Assembly: GCA_027924585.1 (NCBI GenBank)
Contig: BSBM01000826.1
Coordinates: forward strand, 12,989,501-13,053,500
From: Larix kaempferi
Taxonomy: Eukaryota > Streptophyta > Pinopsida > Pinales > Pinaceae
Length of the DNA: 64,000 nucleotides
Direction of reading: 5' to 3'
Of this stretch, positions 10,656-22,899 are shown in pieces. Numbering within the stretch: the stretch's first letter is position 1; every line of letters begins with the position of its first letter. Below the pieces are notes generated by a model. It was not told the origin of the DNA. It made no database searches and saw nothing but the letters and a program-made list of their open reading frames with translations. A program made the translations under genes and the position numbers.

Positions 10656-12324
10656 AAAAACCCTAATGCAACCGAGTGTGCAGAAGGAGAGCTCAAAAAA
10701 TATGGCACTCAAGCAAACAACCAACTCAAAACACTTACTGTAACAGCTGTGCTACAATAAGTGAAGTATCAACAGAAATGGTCAGAATACCAACAAGCAG
10801 CAGGTTTCCTAAAAAATAAAAATAGTGGACTCGCTAGACCAAAAAGAGGTAAGGTAGCATGCAAACACCTAACTAAATAGTATTCTGACTCAACTAGACA
10901 TATCCTCTGCAAGGTGATGAAATCCAAGTCAGACAATATGGATAGTAGAGCCAAGTGGCTAAAGATATCCCCCTACCAGGAGGGACACCGGGTAGTCAAT
11001 CCTAGAAGAAAGGAAACTAAGACACCCCGTTCATGACACATCCAGAAAAGGTGAATCTACTATTTGGTTCTATCGCCACGGTATCCCCATATGGGTGATA
11101 CCCCGAGAACTGCGAAAGGTAGCCTTCGCTTACTGAATGGAGTGTAGTACCACTCAGGCCTCCAGAACCAGTCTGGCGACTTCAACCCTCCTGGGGGAGA
11201 GGCCCTCTGATAAACTGGTTGTGACCATGCCAAAAAATACTAGGGGATTTTGGTTCCCTAATGGACAATAGCTATGTCTCAAGTGTAAGCAACCGAGGGG
11301 TATTATTTGGATGCCTATCCCCCCGATCCTACCTAACTACAAAAATTCTTATGTGTTCCCCAAGTGGGGTTAGAATGTTGGTTGTGTTAAGTAGTTTTTT
11401 AAGGCTCACTTGAATTAGGTGACAGAGTGTGTGCGTGTGAGATGATGAACCCAAACAAAAAGTGCCACGGGGTGGGCAACTTGCTAACTAAAAATAACAA
11501 TACTGAATGTAAACTTTGAAATGCAAAATTTTCTCTTTTTCAATTAAAATGCTGAAATTTAAAAAATATTATGTAAATGGAACAGAAATAATACTACAGA
11601 AAAGGCTGCAGGTAGGACAGATGGTTGTTCAAGTGTACAAAATATTGCAGCAAAGTGCTGGGTTCAAAACAGGAAAAAGTGCAGAAAACAAACTGCGGGT
11701 TTGCGGCAAATCTGGGCGGTCGGACCGCGGGAAACAGCTCAACAGTCGCGGACAAGTTGCGGGATTTTGGCTGAAAGATGCAGTCGGGCCGCTGGAAACA
11801 AGTCGAAAGCTGCAGGCGGGTTGCAGGAAAATGGCTGAAAGCCGCAAATGGGACGCAGGAAAATGGCCTAAAGACGCAGGCGGGTTGTAGAAAAATGGCT
11901 GAAAGCCGCAGGCAGGACGCGGGAAAATGGCCTAAAGACGCCGGCGGGTTGCAGAAAAATGGCTGAAAGCCGCAGGCAGGACACAGGAAACTGGCTTAAA
12001 GATGCCAGTGAGTTACAGAAAAATGGCTGAAAGCCACAGGCAGGACGCGAAAAAATGGTTAACAGCCGCCGTCAGATCGCACCAAACAAGCTACTAGCCA
12101 TGGTCGGATCGCAGGTAACAGACTTGAATCCGCCGGCAGGTCGCCGAAAACAGTCTGAGAGCCGCAGTCGGATCGCAGGTAAATTCCTAAAAGATGCAGT
12201 CAGAACGCAACTGCGGGGGGTAAAAGACGCGATTTACAGCAGCCGAAAGGAAAAAACAGAAAAATATTGCAGAAAATTGAAAACGCTTAAAACTATTAAA
12301 ACTATAACCAGAAATTCAAAGGAA
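10656..12324 (-). other. Leader of the gypsy element with a CpG-rich tandem array
   Basis: Between gag and the PBS lies about 1.7 kb without a coding frame I recognise. It includes a 64-bp tandem repeat, made of two related 32-bp halves, at about 11760-12060. The motif AATGGCTGAAAGCC recurs about every 64 bp (near 11830, 11894, 11958, 12023), alternating with AATGGCCTAAAGACG. Weaker copies extend to about 12200. The array is rich in CG and CAG/CTG sites in an otherwise AT-rich window. Confidence 0.65.
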
Positions 12325-12341
12325 CACTAGGGGAGTCACCA
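12325..12341 (-). other. Primer binding site of the gypsy element
   Basis: On the minus strand it reads TGGTGACTCCCCTAGTG, five bases downstream of the LTR end. It starts with the obligatory TGG and resembles the TGGCGACTCC-type sites I associate with Tat/Ogre-like elements. The tRNA primer is not identified. Confidence 0.55.
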
Positions 12342-12346
12342 AAAAC

Positions 12347-13101
12347 TGTAGCTAGGGTTTTCACCCTAGCTTGTGCAAATAAGCACCTACTAAGGAGAAT
12401 GGACTCCTTAGTAGCAGTTCGATAAACAGTAAATTAAAGTAATAAAACAATATGAATTCTAAACTAGCATGAGCATTAATAAACATAACAAAACATGGAA
12501 ATATGGTGAAGATCTTTCTTTTTTGTATTAAAATTTTACCTCAGGTGTAGAGGTTGGTGAAGTTATTGCAATAGTCCAAGAGGGTTGCTCCAAACTCCAT
12601 CTTTGCTCCTTCTCTTTCTCCAAAGGGTTGGAAATGGGCCAAAAGGGGCACTCAAGGGTGAAAGTAGCTCAAGGGTGAGCTAGGGTTTCGAGACTGATTT
12701 TGGCAGAGTAAGGGTGTATTTGACTGTGGATATGAAATGAGGGGTCTCCATCACCTATTTATAGGTTTTTAGTGGTGGAGTGTTGGCCCATGGTTTTGGG
12801 AACCATATAGTTTAGGTCAGCTGTATAGGGTTTTTTCCTCCTTTTTCCCTCTTTTTCCTCTTTTTTTATATTTTTTATTCCCTTTTTAGAGGGTTTTTGC
12901 TATTTTGGAGGAATTTTGGATAATTTTTTGGGGGAAAAAGGGGTTTTTTAGCCTTTTGGAGGCTTTTTTGATGGTTTTGTGGCCTTTTGGAGGCTTTTTA
13001 ATGGGATTTTAAGGTTTTGAAGGTAAATATGGTAGGAAATATGGACAAATGAGTCATGTAATGGGGTAGATGAGGTAGTGAGCACTTTTTGGGTCTTAAC
13101 A
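12347..13101 (-). repeat. 5' LTR (about 755 bp) of the gypsy element
   Basis: On the minus strand it runs from TGTTAAGACCC (13101) to CCTAGCTACA (12347), giving TG...CA ends, with a PBS directly downstream. A TATA box CTATAAATAGG lies at 12754-12764 (minus). The partner LTR is outside the window, so the ends rest on TG/CA, PBS and promoter position only. Confidence 0.6.
12754..12764 (-). promoter_or_regulatory. TATA box of the gypsy LTR promoter
   Basis: CTATAAATAGG on the minus strand is about 340 bp into the LTR, a normal position for the U3 core promoter. It would drive the leader and gag. Confidence 0.55.
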
Positions 13102-13394
13102 CTCTTCAAAAGGGTATTTTTAGTTTTGCAAATTATGTAAACAATCAAAATATTTGGCGTGCACATGCACATGTGTGCAAAATGTGACTGAAATATTCAC
13201 TAGTGAGTTTCAAAAAATAATAATAAATATATTTTTTCGAGAAAAATTAAAAGAAACTATGTACGCACTAGTGCATTTTGTCTATATCATGTTCACATAT
13301 TTCATTTTTTTTAATTATTAATTTAACATTAAATTATTTTGCACACACACAAGCCACTTGTTAATTGCTCTTCAAAAATATCACTTATGCTAAC
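13102..13394. other. AT-rich flank, nothing recognised
   Basis: Short AT-rich stretch between the gypsy LTR and the LINE relic. The bases after the LTR (CTCTT) would be one copy of its target duplication, but the other copy is not in the window. Confidence 0.4.
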
Positions 13395-14285
13395 TTCGTG
13401 TATTCCAATCACTTGGAGGAAGTGAATTCATACAAATATCTCTAAATCCATCTTCATCGCAAGCTTAACTTGAACTATAACATTGAGAAAATGATAAAGG
13501 GAGGATGTAAATGTTATTATGGACCTGAAAACATATGCAAATTAGTGGACTTTGGCTTTGGGATAATATGAATCTTCTTTGAGACTCTCAGCACTCCTAT
13601 TTTCTTATATGATGTAGGGCTACAACATTTCTAGAATCATGTGAAAATATAGAGAAAATATGGAAACATTTCATAACTTATAATCTCAAAATTAAAGGTA
13701 ATACACCCTATCTCATCCTCCTCATAAAAGTGAGTCTTTCGTCTCCTCAATTGAGAGCATGGCTATGCCTAGATAACTAATGTACAAGAGTAAGATACAC
13801 AACATGGAAGAAGAGAAGCTTCCTAAGATTGCTTCAAACTCCAATAAAACCACCCATGACTCAAACGGGTTTGGCATCTTTAAGTCTTGGCTAAGCATTC
13901 AACGAATATGTTACTTTACAGAGTAACAATAATATTAAAAATATGATTAAATCTAAATTTAAGAGGAAATGGTTGTGTAATAAAGAATTAGAGGATACAA
14001 TAAAATTAAGATATTAAAAAATATCTATTGTAACTTGTGTAAAGTAGAAAAGGACAATTCTCAAAGTCACGTGTGAAATAATTTGACATCTTTGAGAGAC
14101 TAAGAGGGTTCAAGATGAAAAACACTTTATCTTAAAATTTCCTATGCATACACCCACACTAAATCATAATTTCAAAATATTTGTTACAATAACAACCTTC
14201 CTAACTTTTTAACTCATCAAAACTATGGTGATTTAGGAATGTTGAGCACAAAATTAGAGTTTTAAAACAAAGTAATTCATCACCT
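13395..14285 (+). pseudogene. LINE (non-LTR) ORF2 C-terminal relic
   Basis: Fragments in different frames line up in order like the C-terminal third of a plant L1-type ORF2. They are SYKYL.IHLHRKLNLNYNI (about 13420-13490), KMIKGGCKCYYGPENICKL, FFETLSTPIFLYD (about 13577), NLKIKGNTPY (about 13684), NNMEEEKLPKIASN-like text (about 13800), then EDEKHF-like text followed by FPMHTHT (about 14110-14160), which matches the usual zinc-binding tail. Stops and frameshifts are many, roughly one per 60-100 bp. In a live LINE this protein nicks DNA and reverse-transcribes the element RNA at the target. The match is from memory of the family, not a search. Confidence 0.5.
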
Positions 14286-17200
14286 TTCTTAATATCATAA
14301 ACTCAAAATTGGTTTTACTTTTTTCTTCTTTTAAATAAATGTTAAACAAATGAAACATAATATTAAGTTTAGATAATCAAACTCAATTTAAGAGTTCAGT
14401 AAATATTATCAACCATCATCATTATCATATTTTTTTCAAATAACTAGGGTAACATACCAACTAAATTAAATTATTTTAAAGTGTGATATATCTTATAATT
14501 GAACTATAATAAAAATACTCTTAATTTTTTTTTACTAAAATATATTCATTTTAGAGTGTGATATATTTTATCATTTGGAGTACATTGTTATACTATTTTT
14601 TTAATTGTTCATTGTACATTTATATATAAGTTAAAAAAAATAAAAAATAGAATTTTAAATATACTAAAAAGAATATTTCCATAACCAACAAAATTTAATT
14701 TTACCATATTTATTCAAAAGAGATTCTCTTGGGATGCAGTAAGCTTAGCGTGAAGAGGTACAATTAATAAAAACATAAGAACCATAACCTCACATTTATT
14801 TTTCATGGTTTTGTCATAACCTCCATAAAGCCCTAAAACCAACCAAACTAATTGGAACCATAATAATTCATTTTACCACGTTCAAGCCTGTCGTTTTTAA
14901 TAAAACACAGTTCCCTGGCATGCTTTGGCATTGAATAGGTCAAATGGCATAATGCAAGTGTACTAAATTAATTGTTCATATGACAATACCAAAGTGTTTT
15001 AGTCGCATGTCTTGTTGATGCACTAAACGAATGATATGTGTTATGTGAGGAAGACAGAGGTTTATTTGTGGGTGGATGTGTTTTATAATTACAAGTATGA
15101 AGGAAGTTTTGAATATAATGTCAAAAGGGGTTCATATTATAGAGATTTTGGAAAACTAAAGTTGGTAAATTTGAGAGTTGAAGGTAGTTTTTGTATAAAT
15201 TGGAAAAGTATTAAAACGTTGAAGGTAGTTTTGCATATGATGTCCAAAAGGGTTAGAGTGCACATAGTTCATATTTATCAAATGTATGGTACTCAAGCAT
15301 GAGAAGTTTAATTGCAGGAATTGGAATGAGTAGAATTGGAAAGAAATTGAAAATAACTACATCTTTGGAATGAGTATAATTTGAAATGAAATATTGGTGT
15401 TTTTCAAAGCCATAGCTATGAAGACTTGTGTTGAAGTCACTTTGGCTAATGCTCTCAAATATAACTCTCCCAACAATGTTATTCATTCACAATATGGAAA
15501 AAACCCTAAGTAGGGTTTTGAGAACAAGATTAGGGTTTTTGAAAACAAATGGAAGGAGACTAAGAATAGAAATGACCCATGTTGATTCATCTGGGATGCG
15601 TTATAAAAACCCATCAACCTAAAATGTATAATGCTATAAATGTTAGATCTTATTCTCTTAATCAACCTTGCTTTGTGTCATATCATGATGTAGGGGCATC
15701 ATTTGAAAACAAAATTTCGACCTCTAGAAGGTCTTCCAGATTTACAAAAGGGAGTGGGTTCCCTCAATTTAGATTTTATTTAATTTGAATTTGAGTAGAT
15801 AAGAATAGGATGACATGTAATCAAACAGATTTATATTTTGAGCATGTAGTTGAGAAATTTTAGGAAGTTTGTTCCAAATTAAGAGGAACCGAACTGATCT
15901 CGGTAAGGATTCAATTAGTTCCATATGTGTTCTTGGATAAAACATAGTTTAGTAGAAAAACATAGTAGAGTAGTAAAAAAAAAAAGACAGAGGTAGCAAA
16001 GAGCAGGCATAGATAGGAAAAAATTGATGTAGAAGGAAGTTCTTTTTTTAAATGAAATTGTTATTTGCAGATTCTAGGTATTGTCTTCTCCATTTCATTG
16101 TTTGATTTCAGAGTATTAATTTTAGAATACGATTTCAAAATATTTGTGTATGTTTTCTACAAGTAGAATGCATATGAATGATTGTGAATAAATATTTATG
16201 GAAAATTATTGGTTAAGAGAGATAGATTCTTCATTGTGGACGATTGAGGATATAGTCAATTCTTAACTCCAAACAATTTCTTCTAGCCCCTACAAGCATT
16301 AAAAAATAACCTTCTTCACTACAGTAATAAGTGCATCATGTGAACGTTTGCAGGCTTGAGAAAATTGAGTTCATGGTTAGTCGAAGTTGGAGGAATCAAC
16401 CTAAATAGAAGATTGAACACTATGAAATTTTTGAAAATACTTGTGATTTCGACGTGTCAATAACTATCATAAATCATGTCATCTTTGAGAATGGTGAAAA
16501 AGTTTTAGGGTTATTTCAGAGAGTGACAGAGTCTTGGTGATAACTGGGCGAGGTAATTTGGCACCCAAGCATGCAATGATCTGTTCCAAGACCCCATTAA
16601 CTTAGAACTGGTTCAATATAACTAAATACTAGAATGAATTCATTGCATGAATAAATGATTTCTGATTTTGTTGTTGAGTTGATGCATCGATTAGTGTTGG
16701 GCTCTAATTCTCGTTGGTTTGAGAATGAGTTTGATCTCCTTCATAAAAATCAAAAGAGAGAGGTAGTATTTCAAGAGCTTGCATCAAATTGGATTGGTAT
16801 CAGAGAAGGAGTAAGTTCTTGTGGGAGCAATATAAGACTTTATTTGTTAAGAAATGGCACTCATAATCCATCACACAATGATAAAAATGCTAGCAAATGA
16901 AAGCCACCAACTAATGCTAGCAATTGCCACATAGAATAGGATTCATACAAGTAAAGTGCAAAATTTCTTCCTCATGAAATAATTAAAGAAATTACTCAAC
17001 TGAAATTCCATAAGAGTTCATTCTCCAAATTTTGAAGCAATTAATGTAAACATCCATAGTTGGGTCATAACAAAAATATCAAATAATTGTTTTTGTAGAA
17101 TATGATAATATTATTAAAAAAATGAATATATATAGTTTGTAATTATAAGTTATTATTTAGTAAAATAATAATAAAAAATGGTTCTGAGGAAAAATTGTTT

Positions 17201-17361
17201 CCCTCCTTACCTCACTTTGTGACATGTTTTCTCCAAAGTGAGCCAATTGTTAATAAGCTATAGACACTTTATTTATGCTTGATAACCTATGCGTAGATAA
17301 GAAATTTTCACGTGGATCACTTGTTCATAAATATGAATACATGCTTGTAAGATGTGCTTGG

Positions 17362-17407
<46 letters not shown>

Positions 17408-18150
17408 AACCTAGCACCTATCCCATGCAAGAATAAATATTTTATGAATTGGTCGCTTAGGGTAATCCATTGAATGTTAGATATCATTGGTTACATAGTG
17501 GATGGGAAAATGAAAACAACAATACATATTATTAAATCAAATTAAGCACCACATTAGTTATACAATACAACACAATGTGGTATTGAATTGTCCATTTGAA
17601 GAGGTTTTAGAATAACACCCTATAATATAGAGGAGATTAGAATACCCACATCAAATAAGATCAATTGTATCTAAAGTGAGAGTGAGACAATCCAATTCCA
17701 TATAGTTGAAAGAGCTTGACTATGACCAAGTGTTCTAACATACAATACTGGTGTGGGTTTATTGATTCCCATCACAGATGCATATCATGGAGAGAAAGTC
17801 AAAAGGAAGATCAAGAATCTAAGATAAGAGTGAGTTTATAAACACCCAATGTAAATACAAGTGATAGTTGGTGTGTGTATATCCAATTCAAAATCATGAT
17901 TAACCATAGCTAAGAAGAAGTGAGAGGGTCAACATAAGGTTGGCCTTGTGCACAAAATCCTCCTTGAAGATGGATAAGAAGCCATGAAGAGAAATCATTA
18001 TATTGGACATTCCCCACTTAACATTAAATGCAATCTATCTAAAGATAAAAACTCGCCAAAACACTATAGAAACATGGTTCCACAACCGGGTAAAGGACGT
18101 CTCCCTCATATTGGGTTGTAGAGCACCTTGCTACTCTTGGTGAATGATTT
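14286..18150. other. AT-rich intergenic DNA
   Basis: No coding frame longer than 88 codons and no family motif. The only clear structures are homopurine runs and a (GA)n microsatellite (listed separately). Open stretches at 15036-15302 and 16655-16900 have no recognisable domains and ordinary AT-rich composition. Confidence 0.5.
17365..17402 (+). repeat. (GA)n microsatellite
   Basis: An almost uninterrupted run of about 18 GA dinucleotides following AAAA. Confidence 0.95.
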
Positions 18151-18165
18151 AATTTTGTTCATGTT

Positions 18166-18270
18166 TTTTTTATTTGTAAGCTAGTACCACTGAGTTTCGA
18201 ACCAGTGACCTAACACAAGGATTGCCTTAACATTACACCCATTCATCATCTATTCTACGCACTGTGGGCA
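18166..18270 (-). mobile_element. tRNA-derived SINE with 11-bp target duplication
   Basis: On the minus strand the element has a pol III A-box-like segment (GGGTGTAATGTTAAGGC), a B box (GGTTCGAAACTC) about 35 bp later, and an A-rich tail at its 3' end. The direct repeat TTGTTCATGTT flanks it at 18155-18165 and 18271-18281. These are the defining features of a short tRNA-derived SINE. It would be transcribed by pol III and copied by LINE enzymes. Confidence 0.75.
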
Positions 18271-18281
18271 TTGTTCATGTT

Positions 18282-20150
18282 CTTTATAATGTCTATACTT
18301 TTATAATTATTTAAAGTTGTACTTTATGCGTAAAATAGAAATGTCGATGTTGAAGTGTAATAATAGGAATGGTTGATAGGTCACACTTTCAATTATCAGT
18401 TTTACTTAATCCATGGTCAAATATTACTAAGGACAATTCTTTTTTTTAATGATCTTTATCTTTGTTATTGGTCCCGATCTATGACAATTACTATTGTTTT
18501 CAATTAATTGTATGTATTGAGAAAAACATTACTCATATAAGATTGACCAAAATTATCAAATTCACATTTATAAAATACTCTACTAATGGTTGCAAAGGTT
18601 TTTTTGCGAATGTTACTTATAATAAAAAATTATTGGTGAATGGAGGTTTTTGTGTAGGTTTCTTTTACCTTGGGGTGTTAGGACTAGTGTAGTATATATC
18701 CATGTACACTTGTGCACACTCACACCAAGGTGATTAGATTGATAATGTTGAGCCAAGTACTAAGACTGGTATTCACCATGGTTTCACCAGTGCACACATT
18801 ACAATAGGGAACCTTCGTGTGGGAATTCCGGTATGGAACATGTATGTATACATTACAATATGGAAGCTTGACTACATAGTCATATTTAAGAGCATTAGGG
18901 GTTCTATAATAATTTGATGTCCCCATGCCTAAATAAAGTGATCCACACTATTTTCATTTGTTTCATATTTCACTGGTATGTTATTTAGTTATAAGCTTCG
19001 GTGCATATAAATGTATAGGAGTATCTGTATGTTACGATCCCTCATAGAATTGATGGGAAAAAATGGCAATGGGGAACCTAGGGATATGTTCATGCAATAA
19101 TGAACATGTGTTCCAAAAAAGAATATCAATTCCTAAAGGAATAAATATTATCAATTTATACAATTAGGAAACCACTACAAAAGTGCACTCATGTTCTCTT
19201 TGAGTAAAATGCAAACCATTCATGCACTTTAAAGGGATGTCTTTCAAGAACTAACTAGCATTAAAACAGGGTGATACAAACTATGCTTTTCAAAAAGCAA
19301 TGATTGATTAGATAATGCACAACACTGCATCTTGCACTTGTTGGCCAATAAAAAAATCTTTGAAATGTAACATACTAGGAAGAGTGCACCTTTTGAAGTA
19401 CTCTTGCCTTATTGGAATATAGGAGTTAACTTATATAGAAATCCATTTTTCAAATGATAGTCTAAGAAGAGTTATTGATCAATTTGAGTTGGTGTAAAGA
19501 AAAGGTTGGACGTGCATGCTTATATCAAAATTTAGTGGGCATTAGAAAACTAATGTTAGTACTTAACAACCATAAGTACCAATAAGAGTGAGTTCACATA
19601 AGGATCCAAATTTTAGAATCCATAATGTTAAGGCACACACTAACAAAAGTGACGCATTAACACAAGCATAAAAAATGTTTTTGATGCAATGAACAACATG
19701 GTACTAATCTCCCCTTTTGTTATCTAAGAAATCATTGTTATATGGATTCATCTCCTAGGTGACATTTTGTGACATGATTTCTTTGTCTTAGAGATGTGAA
19801 GGGATAAATGTGGGAATTTATCATTGAATATGGTGGGGCAATGATCATTGAATCACAGCGAATTGTTTTGTTGGTTACGATGTTCATACATTGTGTGAAC
19901 TACATCATGTTTATGTTGTCCACAACCTAGATGAGATTGATGTTATTGGTGAGATAGGGTCATCAGATAAGTTGGATGCTTCTTTATTATATTACACAAG
20001 GCCCACCCTAATAATCAAGCGAGTGAAAAAATTGAGTTTAATCAATATCAATAATTTGCACTTTACTAATAAGCTTCAATGACAAATTAGATATAATAAT
20101 TTTATCCTATTTAGGGACCATGTTTCGTGGAAAAAGAATCTTATCACCTT
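18282..20150. other. AT-rich intergenic DNA
   Basis: No coding region, RNA gene or repeat recognised. Short plus-strand open stretches (18462-18692, 19891-20082) look random. Confidence 0.5.
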
Positions 20151-20155
20151 AAAGG

Positions 20156-20689
20156 TGTCAGAACTATAGATCTTGCTAAACTAGCTTACCTATCTTAGCA
20201 ATCAATAGCATATCAACATAAATAAGAACATAAAGAGAAAAAGGAAAAAAATACACCAGATATACGTGGTTCACCCAATTGGGCTACGTCCACGGGAAGG
20301 TTGTCTTCTATTATATCCAGAAATCTCCTTCAATCTTACAAGAGAGAAACTACAAATAACCCCAATACAATATAGCAGAGATCTTATGAGCACAATACAA
20401 TGTGTTGTAATAGTATTACGTGATGTTCACTATGTCACTATAATGTGATGTGACTCCCTTGACCCTATTATATACCAAGGGATGTGGAGGAATTACTCTC
20501 ACATATTGCATGTGGGGTAATATAATTCTCCATAATAGCATCTCTTTATATAATGATGGATATCAAGAGTATACTTTACCATAATGAATATGGGATATAA
20601 TGTATTACTCTTTTGCATAAGATTGTGGATAACTTCCGACATAATACAAAGACATTATTACCTTCCATGGAATATAATATATTCCAACA
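20156..20689 (-). repeat. 3' LTR of the non-autonomous element
   Basis: 534 bp. A TATA-like TTATATAAAGAG (minus) lies at about 20543-20554. The partial palindrome described separately lies at 20264-20294. Confidence 0.92.
20264..20294. promoter_or_regulatory. Conserved palindromic box in the LTR
   Basis: The segment has CGTGG ... CCCAATTGGG ... CCACG symmetry. It is unchanged in the partner LTR (about 23009-23039) except near its edges, although the LTRs differ by about 5%. Plant Copia LTRs often carry a similar box (CGTGGACGTAGG ... CCGAACCACG). This is consistent with a structural or regulatory role; the role itself is inference. Confidence 0.4.
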
Positions 20690-22887
20690 CTCCCCCTTAT
20701 TAATGGCTAGGAGAAAAGCCCTTTCTAACACTAAGGAAGGAGTCATTACTACTCCCCCTTGATGAAAACTTCTAGAATATCCATAAGTTTCAAATAAGAA
20801 GAACACTTCGGCTAATGGAATTTGATGAAGAACAACCACTTCTAATTGAATCATGAAATTGCACACGAACCAAGTTGTACAATGAAATACCAACAACAAG
20901 ATGCCTAGATCTAAAGAGAATCATTTATGGCTACTAGATACAACAGTAAAATGCCGAGAACATGTGACACAATCCAACTGCAAGGTGCCCAGATCTAAAG
21001 AGAAGCCGTCATGGCTACTAGATCCGTAAGATTCCTAGATCACCACAAGAATCATCACAACCATAACTGATAGTTGAAGAACTATGATATAACATCCACA
21101 CCAATGTACAGATACCTTCTGATGGATGATACAACAGAACATGTGGCTAAGAACACCACAACAGTGTACAAAATACCCATATGGCCAATACACATGAGGA
21201 TAACAGACATTCTTCCAATCAAGGTGCAATATAAATATCTGTAGAATACCTAAAACATCGAAGAAACAAGACCCCAATGGTCTATACATCGAAAATGATA
21301 TCATACAGATGAACATCATGACTTTAACAGTACAAGATGGTGCTTCATTATTTCTGGAATAAGGTGATAGCAAAGATCAATTATTAATATGCTCAGGGTG
21401 GAAGTACATAAACCAGCTTCTCACAACTTTTCACATAAACAGAGAACTTATCTGCACAAAAGAAATTCCAAGGTTAAAGCATACAAAGATCATAAAACAA
21501 AATTGCTCATACATAAATGAAAATTCTTATACACCAAAGTTTAGAAAACATCATATAAAAAGATGGCAGCATAAAAAGATTAACTTGACTTACTCACAAT
21601 GAAGTTACTTTTAAACATTAAGTGTCAGCCACAACATATAAATAGTGAACAATAAAATAGCTCACACAAGATTTACAAATATGAGATTGGTCTTATAAAA
21701 TTGCTCAAGAATATATAGATTGCTTTTATACTATCGCTTCTATGCAAGACCATAAAACATTATTCCATGAAGAGTGCTCTAATTACATGTTACAACAAGA
21801 GTAGCAACTCCTATATCATGTTAAATTAATATAGGAATGCTTCTATGCGATTGCTTCTATGCAAATCTTTAAAACAAATATGAGCAACATATGAACAAAA
21901 TAAACATGACATGATTAGAAATCAACATGATTAAACATTATCAACAAAGAAAAGAACAATTTAGTCATTAACCATCGTGTTAAAATATTAAGCATTGGAT
22001 GGTTTATAGCTATCATCGTGACAAAATACTAGAGATCCATGCCCTTAAAAAATGCCAATGCTTCCATACAGGAATGTGAGAAAGATATATACCAAGAACA
22101 AGAAATAGTTTCTATTAAAAAACATGATTAGAAGCAAAACCCAAATGCAAAAAAAAAGGTGAATAACAGAAAACTGAAACACTTTTACTGTTCTAACTTA
22201 AAAAATAGTAAAAAACAAAAACTTACTTACAACCCTTTAAAAAAAGTGCCAAGAAAAGTTACTCGCGGGTCTGTCACAGTAAACTCGAGGGTAGATCTGA
22301 TACTTGCAGGTTCTGTACATTAAAGTCGTGGTTATGTCGAAGCACTCGCGGGTCTCTACACAAGAGGGTAGTAGGTATACTGAAGAAAGCGCAAGTTCTA
22401 CAGTAGAGCAGGCACAAGTATGTCGTAGCACATGCGGGTCTGTTCACTGAAAGTTTTGGTTCTGCAGTATACTTGCGGGTTCGCAGTAGGGCAAGTTGCA
22501 GTTACCTGCGCTGTCTGCAAAGAAAAGTCGCGAATGTCCAGTTTTAGGCTGAAAACAATGTCGATTAAGCCGCTTGTGGAAACCTACAAAAAATATACCA
22601 AACTTGGACGAAAAAAACAAATATGAAAACCAGAAGATAGATCTCTTTGAGGAGAATCCAAAAATCATATAGATCTACATAAAAAACATCAAGAAACCCT
22701 TGAAAAATTTCTGCAAAAAACTATACAACAAGGTTAGGGTTAGAAGTAAAAAACTGTAGAAACATGCCCAAATATGAAGAGAAGCCTAATGGGACTAGAT
22801 AGAGAAGAAAATATAAAAAATAAACAATGCCCAGATGATAATAGTTATTGATTGAAAGTTATAGAATGTGCTAGATCATAGCAACTA
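20690..22887 (-). other. Interior of the non-autonomous element; CpG-rich repeats near the PBS
   Basis: No protein motif in any frame. Near the PBS end (22260-22540) a GC-richer zone has irregular repeats of GCGGGTCTG/GCGGGTTCG-like words (near 22265, 22347, 22434, 22485). Near the other end, the motif CCTAGATCTAAAGAGAA..GGCTACTAGAT occurs twice (20905 and 20989). Confidence 0.55.
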
Positions 22888-22899
22888 GCTATGATACCA

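Larger units (their letters stand above)
1228..13101 (-). mobile_element. Ty3/gypsy element, Tat-like, 5' half, split by a Copia insertion
   Basis: A minus-strand gypsy element can be followed from its 5' LTR (12347-13101) through the PBS (12325-12341), a leader of about 1.8 kb and gag. Gag is cut in two by the Copia element 1981-9597. Protease, RT and integrase are not present; the sequence switches to another element at 1214. The Tat-like assignment rests on the gag sequence (a conserved block with LPFDIPKFEGKAGEDP and AAKWYIEQ) and on a PBS of the TGGTGACTCC type instead of the initiator-Met type. With the Copia element and one GGAAG copy left out, the gag reading frame continues directly. 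Confidence 0.7.
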
